From the NCBI RefSeq assembly GCF_037137075.1, contig NZ_JBBBNV010000017.1, positions 1 to 64,000 of the forward strand: a stretch of DNA of 64,000 nt, read 5' to 3'. The position numbers were made by a program, and so were the translations under genes. Under the pieces are notes generated by a model. The model had not been told where the DNA came from. It did not search any database and worked only from the letters and a program-made list of their open reading frames with translations. Positions 41,265 through 50,380 of this stretch are shown here, in pieces. Numbering within the stretch: the stretch's first letter is position 1; each line of letters begins with the position of its first letter. Source of the stretch: JBBBNV01 sp037137075. GTDB taxonomy: Bacteria > Bacillota > Bacilli > Paenibacillales > NBRC-103111.

Positions 41265-42830
41265 TCAACGCGGGGTGAAAAAATTTTGCCCGTAGTAAAT
41301 ATTCATCGAACCCCCGAAGTAAACGCCGACCCCAAGCTGGGTCGTGTTGCCGAGCAGGTTCGTCCGGTGCCCTTCAGAGTTCATCCAGCCTTCGTGGGCA
41401 AAGATGGCGCTTGTTTGTCCGGCAGCGATATTTTCGGCCGCCAGAGAATACTTGATGCCCTCTGCCTTCATCCGGTCAAACGGGGTTTGGCCCTGCAAAT
41501 TGTTATGGGCAAAAAAGTTGTTGACGGCCATATCCTGAGCATGCTTGCGCGCGCTTGCGGCAGCAAGATCGCTCCAGGCGAGCGCCGGTTTGCCGAATTT
41601 CACCCGGGCTGCATTCGCCAGGTCCCAAATTTCCCGCTCATAGCTGTTCGCCAGCTCTGCGGAGGCGGTTCCGTAGAAGCCGTCGAGCCCCTGTTCGGTT
41701 TGCTCTGCAATGACCTGGACTGAGGTTACAATGCCGTCTTGATGCAGGTCATAAAAAAACGTAACGTAGCTGCTCCCGATATGGTAAAGGGAAGACTCGC
41801 CCTTGCTGTCGCTCAGCACATATTCGGTACGGCCCTTTTTGATAGAGATGTCGGGCTGTCCATACAGCTTCTTCACGGTATCTTTGGCGCTGCCAGCCTT
41901 GATGCCTTTATCGGTTTGCCAATTGTCCGATGTGGAATACAGCCCGACGACACGGCCGTCCTGGATGCCGATCATTGCGTAGTTGCTGTAATCCGCATTA
42001 TAAATGTACCAATAAAAGCCGTACTCGCTGAGGTCTTTCCGGGCAGGCTTGCCGAGCTGGCTGACGACGCTGCTCTCCGTATCCCCGATCGAGATGCCCC
42101 GGACAGCAATTTCCCGGGACTGGACCGGTTCAACTGCCGGCTCCGGAGAAGATGTGCCGCCAGACGGGCCGGTAGCATTAGAGGTCGTTCCGTACGCCCA
42201 CAGGTCCACCTGCTTGTCCAGCAGGTTTCGGATAAACTGCAGCGCTTCCGCGCGTGTAAGCTGATCTGCGGCTCCGAAGCCTTGTACGGTTGCGTCTGTT
42301 TTGCCGCTGGCCAGACCATGCTGCAGCAAATAGGCGATGGCTTGATCCTGAGAGCTCGTTTTTTGCTGGGTTGCAGCGATGAGCAGCGCCACAAGTCCGC
42401 GATTATACTTCTCGGCGGAGGCTGCATGCTGTACCGGCCAGCCGATGCTGTCCGCGATATGATAATACGGGGCCGACCAGTCCCCCGTGTTTGCGGCGGC
42501 GGTGCTTAGGCCTTCGGGGCGATCCGGATAAGCGCGAAGCAGCATAGCCAAAAATTCCGGCTCCGATACCGGCTGATTCGGACGGAAGGTGTTGTCGGCA
42601 TAGCCGTCGACAATGCCTTTTTGCAGCGCCCAGGCGATGGTGGAAGCGGCCCAGTGGCTGGAGGTGTCCGTAAATGCGGGGGAAGCAGCCGAAGCGGTCT
42701 GAGGGAAAAGCTTCCCTGTAGCAACATTCGGCGGCAAGGCGGCCGATACGGTGAGCAGCATAGCGGCTGAAAGCACTGCGGCGGCGGATTTTTTCCATAA
42801 TTGCAGGAAGGGACGTTGTTTTGAAAGCAT
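41265..42830 (-). CDS. secreted SLH protein with CAP-associated and CAP domains
   Basis: A 521-residue surface protein. Signal peptide to about 50 (ending ASAASP). SLH repeats at about 51-215 (FTDTSSHWAASTIAWALQKG; LTRAEALQFIRNLLDKQ). A CAP-associated N-terminal domain follows (GISIGDTESSVVSQLGKP, about 245-385), then a CAP/SCP domain to the end with ARKHAQDMAVNNFFAHNN, AENIAAGQ and EGHRTNLLG motifs (His and Glu of the CAP cavity intact). AAGGAGG lies about seven bases before the ATG. It diverges from another CAP-domain gene at 43125. Confidence 0.9.
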   Translation of the reverse strand: MLSKQRPFLQLWKKSAAAVLSAAMLLTVSAALPPNVATGKLFPQTASAASPAFTDTSSHWAASTIAWALQKGIVDGYADNTFRPNQPVSEPEFLAMLLRAYPDRPEGLSTAAANTGDWSAPYYHIADSIGWPVQHAASAEKYNRGLVALLIAATQQKTSSQDQAIAYLLQHGLASGKTDATVQGFGAADQLTRAEALQFIRNLLDKQVDLWAYGTTSNATGPSGGTSSPEPAVEPVQSREIAVRGISIGDTESSVVSQLGKPARKDLSEYGFYWYIYNADYSNYAMIGIQDGRVVGLYSTSDNWQTDKGIKAGSAKDTVKKLYGQPDISIKKGRTEYVLSDSKGESSLYHIGSSYVTFFYDLHQDGIVTSVQVIAEQTEQGLDGFYGTASAELANSYEREIWDLANAARVKFGKPALAWSDLAAASARKHAQDMAVNNFFAHNNLQGQTPFDRMKAEGIKYSLAAENIAAGQTSAIFAHEGWMNSEGHRTNLLGNTTQLGVGVYFGGSMNIYYGQNFFTPR

Positions 42831-43124
42831 CTTGTTACCTCCTTGTCCTGGATCGGATAAGATTACCTACAATATAACAAGGTGTCGAAAACGTTGTCCA
42901 TGTAAAAAAAAGGAACAATGAGCTCGAAATTATACGAAAAAATGCTGTCGAAAAGTAAAATTATGTAATCACTTCGACATACGACGTCTTTTCCAACGCG
43001 GATTTCAGCAACTTTATCCTATTCTCGGCGTATACGGTCATAGCTGTTTCAAAAGGGCAAAATGCCCAGCGATGCAAAATGGACATCCGCTGTCCTCAGC
43101 AATGGATGAAGGAGGAGCTATACG

Positions 43125-44783
43125 ATGAGAATTATTTCCCGCGTGCAAAAGCAGATTTACATGCTTGTATTTATAGTTGTTTTCTGGTCTGTTACTCTCG
43201 CTATCCCCGCGCCCGCTGCGCAGGCTTATTCTTACAGCTTTCAACAATTCCCGGACAACCTTGTCGGGATCACGAAACCGGCCATAACGTTATTGTTTGA
43301 TACCGATATGAAGCGTTCTCCGACGCATTTCTCTATGTCTTTGAACGGGGAAAACGTACAAGCTGTATACGACAACAAGAAGGGGACGTTTGAATATACG
43401 CCCGACCAGGATCTACTTCCGGGCACCTATACCGTTCGGATGTCTATCTCCTATTCAGGGTATCAGCCAATAGAGCATTCTTGGACGTTTACGGTTGCGG
43501 CAGATGCCTATAAGCAGTTTCCTGCGCCGGGAACAGAGCAGATTAAAGGTCTGGCTGTCATCAATGACTATAGAGAGATTCACCAGCTTCCAAGCTTGAA
43601 CTTAAATGACCAATTGAATGCAATCGCTTCGGCCCATGCGAAATATTTGGATCGAAATAAGGTGGGGCAAGGCAAAGGCAGTGAGGCTAACCTGCACCTG
43701 GAGGAAAAAGGGAAGCCGGAGTTTGTAGGCGCGACCCCGGGAGAACGGAGTGTTTATTACGGTTTTCTGTCAAGCATCGGAGAGGATGCCGCATATTTAA
43801 AGGGGGGGTCCATTACGGAGGCAATTGATGCGCTGTTTGATGCTCCGTATCACCGTACGCCCTTTCTGGATCCGGCTACAGAGGAAATCGGAATTGCCAA
43901 GGCAGGAGATTATACGATCATCGAATTCGGCTTGAAGTCCGGGAAATCCACCCAGCTTGTAGTATCTCCTGCCGCCGGGGACCGTTATGTGCCGACTTCG
44001 TTTTATGGTCATGAGACACCTGACCCGATCCGCATGTACCCCCAAGCCGATTATCCTATCGGTTATCCGATGATGGCCAATTACACAGGACAAGACATTG
44101 AAACGGTAAAGCTGCTCAAATCTGAATTAACAAATACACGCACCAACCAGCCGGTTAAGGTGCTTGCCAATGATCCGGTCAATGATGACAGCCTGACGGC
44201 TTCGGTAATCATGATGCCTATCGAGCCTTTACAGCTGGATACAAGCTATCATGCCAAGCTCTGGCTGCAAGTGGTTAAAAAGGACGGCACTTCGCAAGAG
44301 GACATCAAAGAATGGGACTTCACCACTGAGCCTGTCGAAGGGCTGGGCAAAGCAATATTGCATCAACATGCGGAGCGGTATAAGAAATCAATCGGGACCG
44401 GGGGAACGGTCCAGCGGGTTGCCAGCTTCGGCCTGGAGGCCGCCAGCTATCAGGTGGATGGCGTTGATTTCCCGATGAAGCGTCAGCCGGAAATGGTGGA
44501 CGGCTCCTCGTTCCTGTATGTCCGCGATTTGGCCGCAGCGCTGGGCGCCCAGGTGGAATGGGATGAGCAGCAGCGTGCCGCCGTGTATACGAAAGGCAGC
44601 TTGAAGGTCACCTTGTTTACAGAACAGGACCAGTATGCCATGAACGGCGAACGCCGCTCCACCACAACGCCGGCCAGGCTGATTGGGGAGAACACGATGG
44701 TGCCGGTCCGTTTGCTGGCAGAAGTGCTGGGAGCGAAGGTAGACTATGATGATGCTACCCGCATCGTAAAATTAACGTATTGA
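43125..44783 (+). CDS. secreted CAP-like protein with copper-amine-oxidase-N domain
   Basis: A 552-residue secreted protein. Signal peptide to about 36 (ending AAQAYS). An Ig-like domain (about 40-125) precedes a CAP-like domain (about 140-290; INDYREIHQLPSLNLNDQLN and SAHAKYL). A further Ig-like domain carries an L-x-x-x-T-x-Y pattern (WDFTTE). The C-terminal part (about 440-552) is a copper-amine-oxidase N-terminal-like fold (YVRDLAAALGAQVEWD and MVPVRLLAEVLGAKVDYD), a wall-associated module common in Paenibacillus. AAGGAGGAG precedes the ATG. Confidence 0.85.
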   Translation: MRIISRVQKQIYMLVFIVVFWSVTLAIPAPAAQAYSYSFQQFPDNLVGITKPAITLLFDTDMKRSPTHFSMSLNGENVQAVYDNKKGTFEYTPDQDLLPGTYTVRMSISYSGYQPIEHSWTFTVAADAYKQFPAPGTEQIKGLAVINDYREIHQLPSLNLNDQLNAIASAHAKYLDRNKVGQGKGSEANLHLEEKGKPEFVGATPGERSVYYGFLSSIGEDAAYLKGGSITEAIDALFDAPYHRTPFLDPATEEIGIAKAGDYTIIEFGLKSGKSTQLVVSPAAGDRYVPTSFYGHETPDPIRMYPQADYPIGYPMMANYTGQDIETVKLLKSELTNTRTNQPVKVLANDPVNDDSLTASVIMMPIEPLQLDTSYHAKLWLQVVKKDGTSQEDIKEWDFTTEPVEGLGKAILHQHAERYKKSIGTGGTVQRVASFGLEAASYQVDGVDFPMKRQPEMVDGSSFLYVRDLAAALGAQVEWDEQQRAAVYTKGSLKVTLFTEQDQYAMNGERRSTTTPARLIGENTMVPVRLLAEVLGAKVDYDDATRIVKLTY

Positions 44784-44959
44784 TTCAACCGGCCTCCAGC
44801 GGGTGGTCCGGCTTCCGGAAAGGGACAAGTCCTGTTTGAGGGGGGCTTCTGTCAATCGGTTTTTCCAAAATTTATTTGAAAAAATATAAGCCGATAAGGT
44901 GTGTTCCTCCCGGCTTCATGTTACAATGGGGAAACAAAAGCACAGAAAGGGTGAGCCTT

Positions 44960-45181
44960 GTGCATTTAACGGATCGTGTCGCCGATATTGCCCGCATGGT
45001 AGAAGACATTAAGGCAAAGCTCAAAGTCGTCACCGCTGCATCCATCAAAGCCGAAACATTGGATGAGAGCCGCTTTGAAGACATCAAGGACATTCACAAC
45101 CATGTCATGAGCCGAAGCCAATTCAGCATCAGCGAAATCGAGGCGCTCTGCGACGAGCTCCGCAGCTTGCGTAAGGCATAA
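44960..45181 (+). CDS. UPF0435 (DUF1128) family small protein
   Basis: A 73-residue, mainly helical cytosolic protein matching the UPF0435/YfkK family: VADIARMVEDIKAKLKVV, then EDIKDIHNHVMSRSQFSISE and a C-terminal helix. No function is known. The GTG at 44960 after AGAAAGG fits the family length; the in-frame upstream extension crosses the promoter region and was discarded. Confidence 0.85.
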   Translation: MHLTDRVADIARMVEDIKAKLKVVTAASIKAETLDESRFEDIKDIHNHVMSRSQFSISEIEALCDELRSLRKA

Positions 45182-45237
45182 CCTGGGCCAGCCGATTAGC
45201 CGGTCTTGGAGCTGGGTTCAGATTACATAGGGTGTAT

Positions 45238-45272
45238 GCCTGAGGCTGATCAGATAATGAGCAGCCTCAGGC
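45238..45272. repeat. perfect 11-bp hairpin
   Basis: GCCTGAGGCTG pairs perfectly with CAGCCTCAGGC across 13 bases. No T-tract. It lies just after the UPF0435 gene. Confidence 0.5.
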
Positions 45273-45347
45273 CAGGCCATTCGCTCGGATGAAGCACATG
45301 GAAGAGAAAGCCGTTCAAACGGCAAGCTAAGTTCATATTGAATGGAA

Positions 45348-45397
45348 ACACCTCCCGTCCCGGAAGGCCGTAATAGGCTTGCCGGAGCGGGAGGTGT
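45348..45397. terminator. long hairpin, bidirectional-type terminator
   Basis: ACACCTCCCG (45348-45357) and CGGGAGGTGT (45388-45397) are perfect arms enclosing a partly paired interior, followed by ATTTG. The ACCTCCCG/CGGGAGGT arms are shared with the long element at 41017. It separates the convergent UPF0435 and mtlD genes. The remainder of 45182-45572 holds no gene. Confidence 0.6.
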
Positions 45398-45572
45398 ATT
45401 TGTTGCGGGGCCGCAGTGTATGCCCGCTTGAAGGGCGCCGTGTGGCGTCGCATTACAGGGGCCAGCTAGATGGGAAATAGCTCCACGGAAACCAAAGCAG
45501 CTCATCCAAGCCCGCTTGTATGTACGGGGAATTGCTGCATGAGTGGATATAGTCCGGATGGATCGCGGGCGG

Positions 45573-46772
45573 TTACATGGTGCCGATCAGGGGCCGCCGC
45601 TGCCTTAAATTATCGTAGCCGGCGGTAATCTGCCTATGCAGGCGGTATACTTCAGGGATGCCCATATGGCGGGTGATAAAGGGGCCGATGCCTTCCTGAC
45701 GGAGAAATGCCTGCAGCTTGACGGCCTCCGGGTCCTTGGCGTAATCGAACAGCAGGGCCGCCGCGATGGCCGAAGCCAGATGAGGCGCCTCTATACCGTA
45801 TCTGCAGGCTTGAAGGGCAGGACGAACCAGGCGGTCATTCATGGACAGCTTGCGGAGCGGGGAGCGGCCGACCCGGACGATTTTGTCGGTTAAGCCGGGA
45901 TTTGCAAACCGCTCTAGCGTTTTATGAATGTACTGGGTATGCTCCTGTTCATCCAACTCATATTTATGAACCAGCAGACTGCCCGTTTCGTGCAGCACTT
46001 GCCGGACCTTTTCCCGAATTCGCGCATCCTTCATTGCTTGTTGAATGGTCTGGTACCCCGCCAGATAACCGTAGTACGCAGCAGTGCAATGCCCGGTATT
46101 GACGGTGAACAGCTTCCGCTCCACGAACGGCTCAAGCGAGTCCACGTACCGCACGCCTTTGATTTCCTGGAAGCCCTTTTTCAGCTCCGCCCGGTGAATA
46201 ATCCACTCGTAGAACGGCTCGACCTTAACCGTCAGCGGATCGCCCGGCGGCTGAACCGGAACAATCCGGTCTACACTGGTATTCGGAAACGAGACATAGC
46301 GCTCTGCCGCCGCATGTGTTTCCGGCTTCAAATACGTATATACCCATTTTTTAAGCTGCGAGCTGCCGCCGACCGCGTTCTCGCATGCAATGACATGCAG
46401 GGGGCGCACATTTTCTTCCAGGCGCCGTTCAATGCCCTGCGCGATAGCCTCAGCGATATGGGGCAGGGAGGCTGTGCCGACCGCAGTCGTAATTAAATCG
46501 GCTGTGGCGATGTTCTCCATGAGAGCTTCATCGTTTTGAACGTGGACGGCGGTTATATTTTTGACAATGGCGGTATCTTCGGCTTCATTCGCCAGGGTGA
46601 CGGTATATTGTTGTTCCTGCTGCAGGAGCGCCACTTGCTCTTTATTCCGGGCTACAAAACAAACCTCGTATCCGGAACGGGACAGCATCAGCCCGATAAA
46701 GCCCCTGCCGATGTTTCCCGCCCCGAAGTGTACAGCTTTTCTCGGAGTTTGTTCTTTAAATAAAGGGTTCAA
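45573..46772 (-). CDS. mtlD: mannitol-1-phosphate 5-dehydrogenase
   Basis: A 399-residue polyol dehydrogenase interconverting fructose 6-phosphate and mannitol 1-phosphate with NAD(H). Seen are the Rossmann motif HFGAGNIGRGFIG, a TTAVG strand, IACENAVG, and the catalytic KxxxxNxxH region (RKLFTVNTGHC). It starts at TTG after GAGGAGAG. No mannitol PTS gene is present, so a role in catabolism is not supported by context; the upstream HAD phosphatase gene behind a c-di-AMP riboswitch suggests the reverse, mannitol synthesis. A 242-base gap with a possible weak own promoter separates it from that gene, so co-transcription is not certain. Confidence 0.9.
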   Translation of the reverse strand: MNPLFKEQTPRKAVHFGAGNIGRGFIGLMLSRSGYEVCFVARNKEQVALLQQEQQYTVTLANEAEDTAIVKNITAVHVQNDEALMENIATADLITTAVGTASLPHIAEAIAQGIERRLEENVRPLHVIACENAVGGSSQLKKWVYTYLKPETHAAAERYVSFPNTSVDRIVPVQPPGDPLTVKVEPFYEWIIHRAELKKGFQEIKGVRYVDSLEPFVERKLFTVNTGHCTAAYYGYLAGYQTIQQAMKDARIREKVRQVLHETGSLLVHKYELDEQEHTQYIHKTLERFANPGLTDKIVRVGRSPLRKLSMNDRLVRPALQACRYGIEAPHLASAIAAALLFDYAKDPEAVKLQAFLRQEGIGPFITRHMGIPEVYRLHRQITAGYDNLRQRRPLIGTM

Positions 46773-47014
46773 TGGTCATCTCTCCTCTCGGATTGCAATT
46801 CCACTCCTTATGTGCACCGTTTGATATATTTATCTGAATATTCTGAAAATAAATCCAAGATCAATCCTGATTTCAATCGGCTGTTTTTTATAAGAATATC
46901 GGCCTGCTCTCCGTTGGATTTGAAAAGCTCATTCTCCTGCCTATGAACACAGATCGAATCCGGCTCCTGAACGTTATCATGTCCTTAGGAGCGGCGGACC
47001 GATGAACGGATGCT

Positions 47015-47677
47015 TTACCGGCCGGCGGCGGTTTCCAGCATCATCTCGAAATCCAGATCGCTTAAGGCGTCAAGACGAAAGCGCGATTTACCGAAAGGAA
47101 GGTGCTTTGTAATTCCGTTCGGAATAATAATGCAGTCCATTCCGGCGGCTTCGGCGGCTTTGGCTCCATTGGGAGAGTCTTCGACGGCGATGGCTTCATT
47201 TGCGTCAACACCGAGGCATTGGAGGGCTTGGAGATACAATTCGGGGTCCGGCTTCACACGCTGGACGTTATCTGCAGTACGAATGCAATCAAAATAGCGG
47301 TCAAGATCCAGCTGTGCTAAGTATTTGTCCACCCAGGCTCTGGAGGAGCTGGAGGCCAGACCGATCTTGAGTCCGGCGGCTTTAGCCTGATCGAGATAGC
47401 TGCGTATTCCCGGCCGGATTTGTTCTTTCTCCATCAGAAGATCGTGCTGCTTGTGAATAAATGATTTGAATTGTTCCCGGTCAATCGGCAGGTTTAATTC
47501 GGTGATTAAATACTCGTAGGGATTAAAGGTGTGCAGGCTCGTTCCGATACACTGCGAGTACATCTCCAGTGTCAAATCGACGTCGTACGTCTTGTAGGCG
47601 TCCCGAAAGGCAACGTACCACGCCGTTTCAGTGTCGATAATCGTTCCGTCAAAATCAAAAATAATGGCTTTCAACAT
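47015..47677 (-). CDS. HAD-family phosphatase (beta-phosphoglucomutase-like)
   Basis: A 220-residue HAD subfamily I hydrolase. Motif I FDFDGTIIDTE with nucleophile and acid Asp, motif II LASSSS, motif III Lys in RVKPDPELY, and motif IV AVEDSPNGAKAA are intact; the alpha-helical cap is of the PGMB type. The substrate cannot be read. Its neighbour mtlD makes mannitol 1-phosphate a good candidate, but beta-phosphoglucomutase or 2-deoxyglucose-6-phosphatase activity remains possible. GAAGGGAG precedes the ATG at nine bases. The long leader holds a c-di-AMP riboswitch. Confidence 0.85.
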   Translation of the reverse strand: MLKAIIFDFDGTIIDTETAWYVAFRDAYKTYDVDLTLEMYSQCIGTSLHTFNPYEYLITELNLPIDREQFKSFIHKQHDLLMEKEQIRPGIRSYLDQAKAAGLKIGLASSSSRAWVDKYLAQLDLDRYFDCIRTADNVQRVKPDPELYLQALQCLGVDANEAIAVEDSPNGAKAAEAAGMDCIIIPNGITKHLPFGKSRFRLDALSDLDFEMMLETAAGR

Positions 47678-47772
47678 ATTTCCCGTCTCCCTTCACGGAT
47701 TGGTTTTCGCAGGCCAAAGTGAAGCAGTGAGGCGCGGGGGCAGCGGCCAGTTCCGGCAAGGGTCCATAAACG

Positions 47773-47798
47773 CAAAAAAGACCCCTGGTTAGGGCCCA
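47773..47798 (-). terminator. riboswitch expression-platform terminator
   Basis: On the minus strand GGGCCCT pairs with AGGGGTC (one mismatch, one wobble) across AACC and is followed by TTTTTT. It lies between the c-di-AMP aptamer and the HAD gene, about 95 bases before its start. Confidence 0.75.
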
Positions 47799-47829
47799 GA
47801 CTCTACTTTAAATGTAAAAGCAAAGAAAC

Positions 47830-47962
47830 GACCCATCTTCTGCTGACGAGGTTAGCTGACGGACTCGGGTAGATGGTACCCTGCATTCAAATCAATAAAT
47901 GCTTCGCCCCAAAAAAACTGGTTCCCCCGCTTTCCGGTATGGCAGCCGGAAACTAAGCGTAT
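47830..47962 (-). ncRNA. cyclic di-AMP riboswitch (ydaO/yuaA type)
   Basis: On the minus strand the conserved blocks of this class appear in order: GGGGGAACC (47928-47920), GGGGCGAA (47910-47903) and CCCGAGTCCGTCAGCTAACC (47869-47850) followed by TCG. The order, spacing and near-identity of the last block to the class consensus make the assignment strong. These are OFF switches: c-di-AMP binding favours the downstream terminator. Genes under them usually concern osmotic balance or the cell wall. The exact boundaries are approximate. Confidence 0.9.
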
Positions 47963-47966
47963 GGTT

Positions 47967-47995
47967 ATAATAAATCGAATGTTCAGAAAAGTCAA
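47967..47995 (-). promoter_or_regulatory. promoter of the riboswitch-HAD transcript
   Basis: On the minus strand TTGACT (47995-47990), 17 bases, TATTAT (47972-47967). The start of transcription falls immediately before the aptamer, as expected. Bases 47996-48162 hold no gene. Confidence 0.75.
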
Positions 47996-48162
47996 GTTTT
48001 GTATCAAAATTTGTGATGGTATATTACATCTGCTTTCCCGCACTTTTAACAAGGGTTATGCGACAGCCGGGGGGATGATGCCTGGAATGACAGGATGCGT
48101 AGCGAGGAAGCTCCAGCGGCTCGGTTCCTTGCAGGGCAGCGGCCGTTCGGCCGTCAAACAGA

Positions 48163-48195
48163 ACAGGCCATCCTCCGCTGCGGAGAAGGGCCTGT
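48163..48195 (-). terminator. terminator of the glycosyltransferase gene
   Basis: On the minus strand ACAGGCC and TCCGC pair with GCGGA and GGCCTGT, followed by a weak T run (TCTGTTTG). Confidence 0.55.
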
Positions 48196-48204
48196 ACTCT
48201 GCAC

Positions 48205-49422
48205 TTACCATTTTTTGCTTAGAAATTTCAGCTCCTCCAGCGAATAAAACGTCCCTCTCCAGGTAATGCCGCCCCTGCGCAGGGTCAGGAACACCGCCCG
48301 GATAAACGTATATGCCATCACCAGCGCGGCCAGCGGCAAGAACGGCGCTTCGATGCCGGAGCTGCGGGAAAGCTTGCGGATAAAGACGGCATATAAACTA
48401 AGCATGATTGCGATGCTGGCCAAATACGCGGCAGATACCCAAGGTCCTCCGAACCAATATGCGATCCAGATGCCGGCGAAAGGAAAAACGAAAAAGAGCA
48501 GCTGCAAAAGGATGCCCAGCAGTGCATAACCGAGCCGGTAATCGAAGCCGGAGAACAAATTTTTCTCCAGGCCTGTAATCGCCTTGCTGATATTCGGATA
48601 CCATTCGACCTCGGCGCTGTCAAGCCCGAGCAGGAACCGCTGCCGCAGCCCGCTGCGCTTCACCTGCATGCCGAGCTGGAGATCATCGTCCGGACGCATA
48701 GCGAAGGCCCGGTGTGTGCCAATCCGCTCATAGGCATCACGGCGGATTAAATTAAAGGCGCCGATGCCGATGCCGAAGCGGCGCTGCTTGTCCCGGTTGG
48801 CCCGCCACGGACGGAAAAACATAAAAAACGTAAAGAAGAAAAACGACACAAATTGCTTCAGCATCCAATCTCCTGTCTTGATGGTCGGGGCCAGGGTTAG
48901 ATGGTCCGTCTCATGCTGCTGCATATATGCAACAGCGTCGCGAATCGCATCCGGCTGAAGGTTGACATCCGCGTCGGCAAACAGCAGATACTTTCCTTTG
49001 GCTTGCAGATAGCCTTGATACAAGGCGTGATTTTTGCCGATCCAGCCTTTGGGCAGTGACGTGATATGAATAATTCGCATCCGCAGCCCGGTAGATTCCT
49101 TCTGCTCCGTCCATTTTTTGAGCTCGTTCAGCTTTAGTCCGGTCGTATCCGTCGAACGGTCATTAACCGCGATAATCTCGATTTTCGGATACGACTGCGC
49201 TTCCAGCCGCCGCACCGTCTCGGCAATGGACGATTCCTCCTCCTTTGCCGCCACGATAATGGATACAAGCGGCAAATCGCCCGATCCGGGCTCATCGGTT
49301 GCAGCCGGCAGCGGCTCAATGGCGGGCAGACCGTTTGTCACCTCATATAGCATATAAAACCAATACAGCAGCGTGACCAGCGCCAGCGAAGCGGCTCCCC
49401 AGCTTATCCATGTCACCCACAT
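48205..49422 (-). CDS. membrane-bound family 2 glycosyltransferase
   Basis: A 405-residue enzyme with an N-terminal membrane helix (about 5-25), a GT2 domain (VSIIVAAKEEESSI, NDRSTDTT, LLFADADVN with the metal-binding DxD and RPDDDLQLG), and three to four C-terminal helices. The architecture resembles transferases that glycosylate lipids or carotenoids (CruC-like), but the acceptor is unknown. GGGAGGTG five bases before the ATG at 49422 sets the start. It diverges from yyaC. Confidence 0.83.
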   Translation of the reverse strand: MWVTWISWGAASLALVTLLYWFYMLYEVTNGLPAIEPLPAATDEPGSGDLPLVSIIVAAKEEESSIAETVRRLEAQSYPKIEIIAVNDRSTDTTGLKLNELKKWTEQKESTGLRMRIIHITSLPKGWIGKNHALYQGYLQAKGKYLLFADADVNLQPDAIRDAVAYMQQHETDHLTLAPTIKTGDWMLKQFVSFFFFTFFMFFRPWRANRDKQRRFGIGIGAFNLIRRDAYERIGTHRAFAMRPDDDLQLGMQVKRSGLRQRFLLGLDSAEVEWYPNISKAITGLEKNLFSGFDYRLGYALLGILLQLLFFVFPFAGIWIAYWFGGPWVSAAYLASIAIMLSLYAVFIRKLSRSSGIEAPFLPLAALVMAYTFIRAVFLTLRRGGITWRGTFYSLEELKFLSKKW

Positions 49423-49568
49423 ACGCGCACCTCCCGGCAATTGTGAGCCTTTTCATACATTTTATATCGGAATGGATGTGGCTATATTGTACCTTTTTTA
49501 ACGGGCAATATAAAATACAAGGAGAGCTGCCGTCAGGCAACACAGAAAAAGAAGGGGGAGAAGTCCGT

Positions 49569-50123
49569 TTGAAGGAACAAGGCAGGTACCGGAGGAACAT
49601 TACGGGAGAGCAGCTGGCCGCTTTTTTGGAAACCGTCCGGGAAGGGGGCGCAGGACTGGATGCGCTGCAGTTTTTGTGCATCGGCACAGACCGGTCCAGC
49701 GGAGACGCGCTGGGTCCGCTTGTAGGGACGCTGCTTCGTGAAGCCGGGTACCCTCACGTTATCGGCACGCTTCAGAGTCCGTGCGACTCGTCGAATATCG
49801 GCCAGCGGCTGCAGGAGCTTGGCGAAGGCAGAACCGTCATTGCGATCGACGCTTGCTTGGGCCAGGCTTCATCCATAGGCATGTTCCAAATCTCGAATCA
49901 GCCGATCGAGCCGGGAAAATCAGTCGGAAAGAAGCTGCCGCCCGTCGGCGATTACAGCATTGCGGCGATTGTGAATCAGGAAGGGGCGCGAACCTACTCG
50001 ATTTTGCAGCATACGCCGCTTGGCCGGGTATGGGATATGGCTCACGCCATTACTGGAGCGGTCCGCATGGTGTTTCCGCTGGACCGGGGGGAAATCGGCC
50101 TGAAGCCGGATGTAGAAGGCTAA
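49569..50123 (+). CDS. yyaC: YyaC family spore protein (DUF1256)
   Basis: A 184-residue protein of the DUF1256/YyaC family, related to the germination protease fold. Seen are FLCIGTDRSSGDALGPLVG, GTLQSPCDSSNI, TVIAIDACLG and LPPVGDYSIAAIVN. In Bacillus the gene is sporulation-associated; the activity is not proven. It starts at TTG nine bases after AGGGGGAG; the longer upstream frame overlaps the divergent glycosyltransferase gene. The 3' end overlaps the convergent small membrane gene by four bases. Confidence 0.85.
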   Translation: MKEQGRYRRNITGEQLAAFLETVREGGAGLDALQFLCIGTDRSSGDALGPLVGTLLREAGYPHVIGTLQSPCDSSNIGQRLQELGEGRTVIAIDACLGQASSIGMFQISNQPIEPGKSVGKKLPPVGDYSIAAIVNQEGARTYSILQHTPLGRVWDMAHAITGAVRMVFPLDRGEIGLKPDVEG

Positions 50124-50380
50124 CCCGCTCTGCGGCGGGTACGGCGGGTTTGAACGAAACGATCCCCGAACAGGCCAATCAAAGCATAAGAGGCAATCGT
50201 AAGCGCATAGACAAAATACGCATTATAGCGGTGAATATCCGAGAAGGTTTCAATAATCCAGACCGGGATGCTGAGCGAGAAAAAAAACATGTCCTCCGGA
50301 TCGAGCCCCAGCGCATTAAATAGACACAGCACAACGGAAAACGAAGTCAAAATCACAGTAACGATGTTTTTTCGCTGCAT
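50120..50380 (-). CDS. small two-helix membrane protein
   Basis: An 86-residue protein with two hydrophobic segments (about 5-25 and 54-74), separated by an acidic loop, and an Arg-rich C-terminus. No family is recognised. AAAGGAGAATCCGTC precedes the ATG. It overlaps the end of yyaC by four bases in convergent orientation. Confidence 0.6.
   Translation of the reverse strand: MQRKNIVTVILTSFSVVLCLFNALGLDPEDMFFFSLSIPVWIIETFSDIHRYNAYFVYALTIASYALIGLFGDRFVQTRRTRRRAG

Noticed and set aside
41211..42509. 170- and 256-codon plus-strand frames
   Set aside because: They are antisense to the SLH-CAP gene, whose signal peptide and domains are clear.
45573..46772. mannitol catabolic operon
   Set aside because: No mannitol PTS components or MtlR are present in the window, so a catabolic role for mtlD is not supported by its context.
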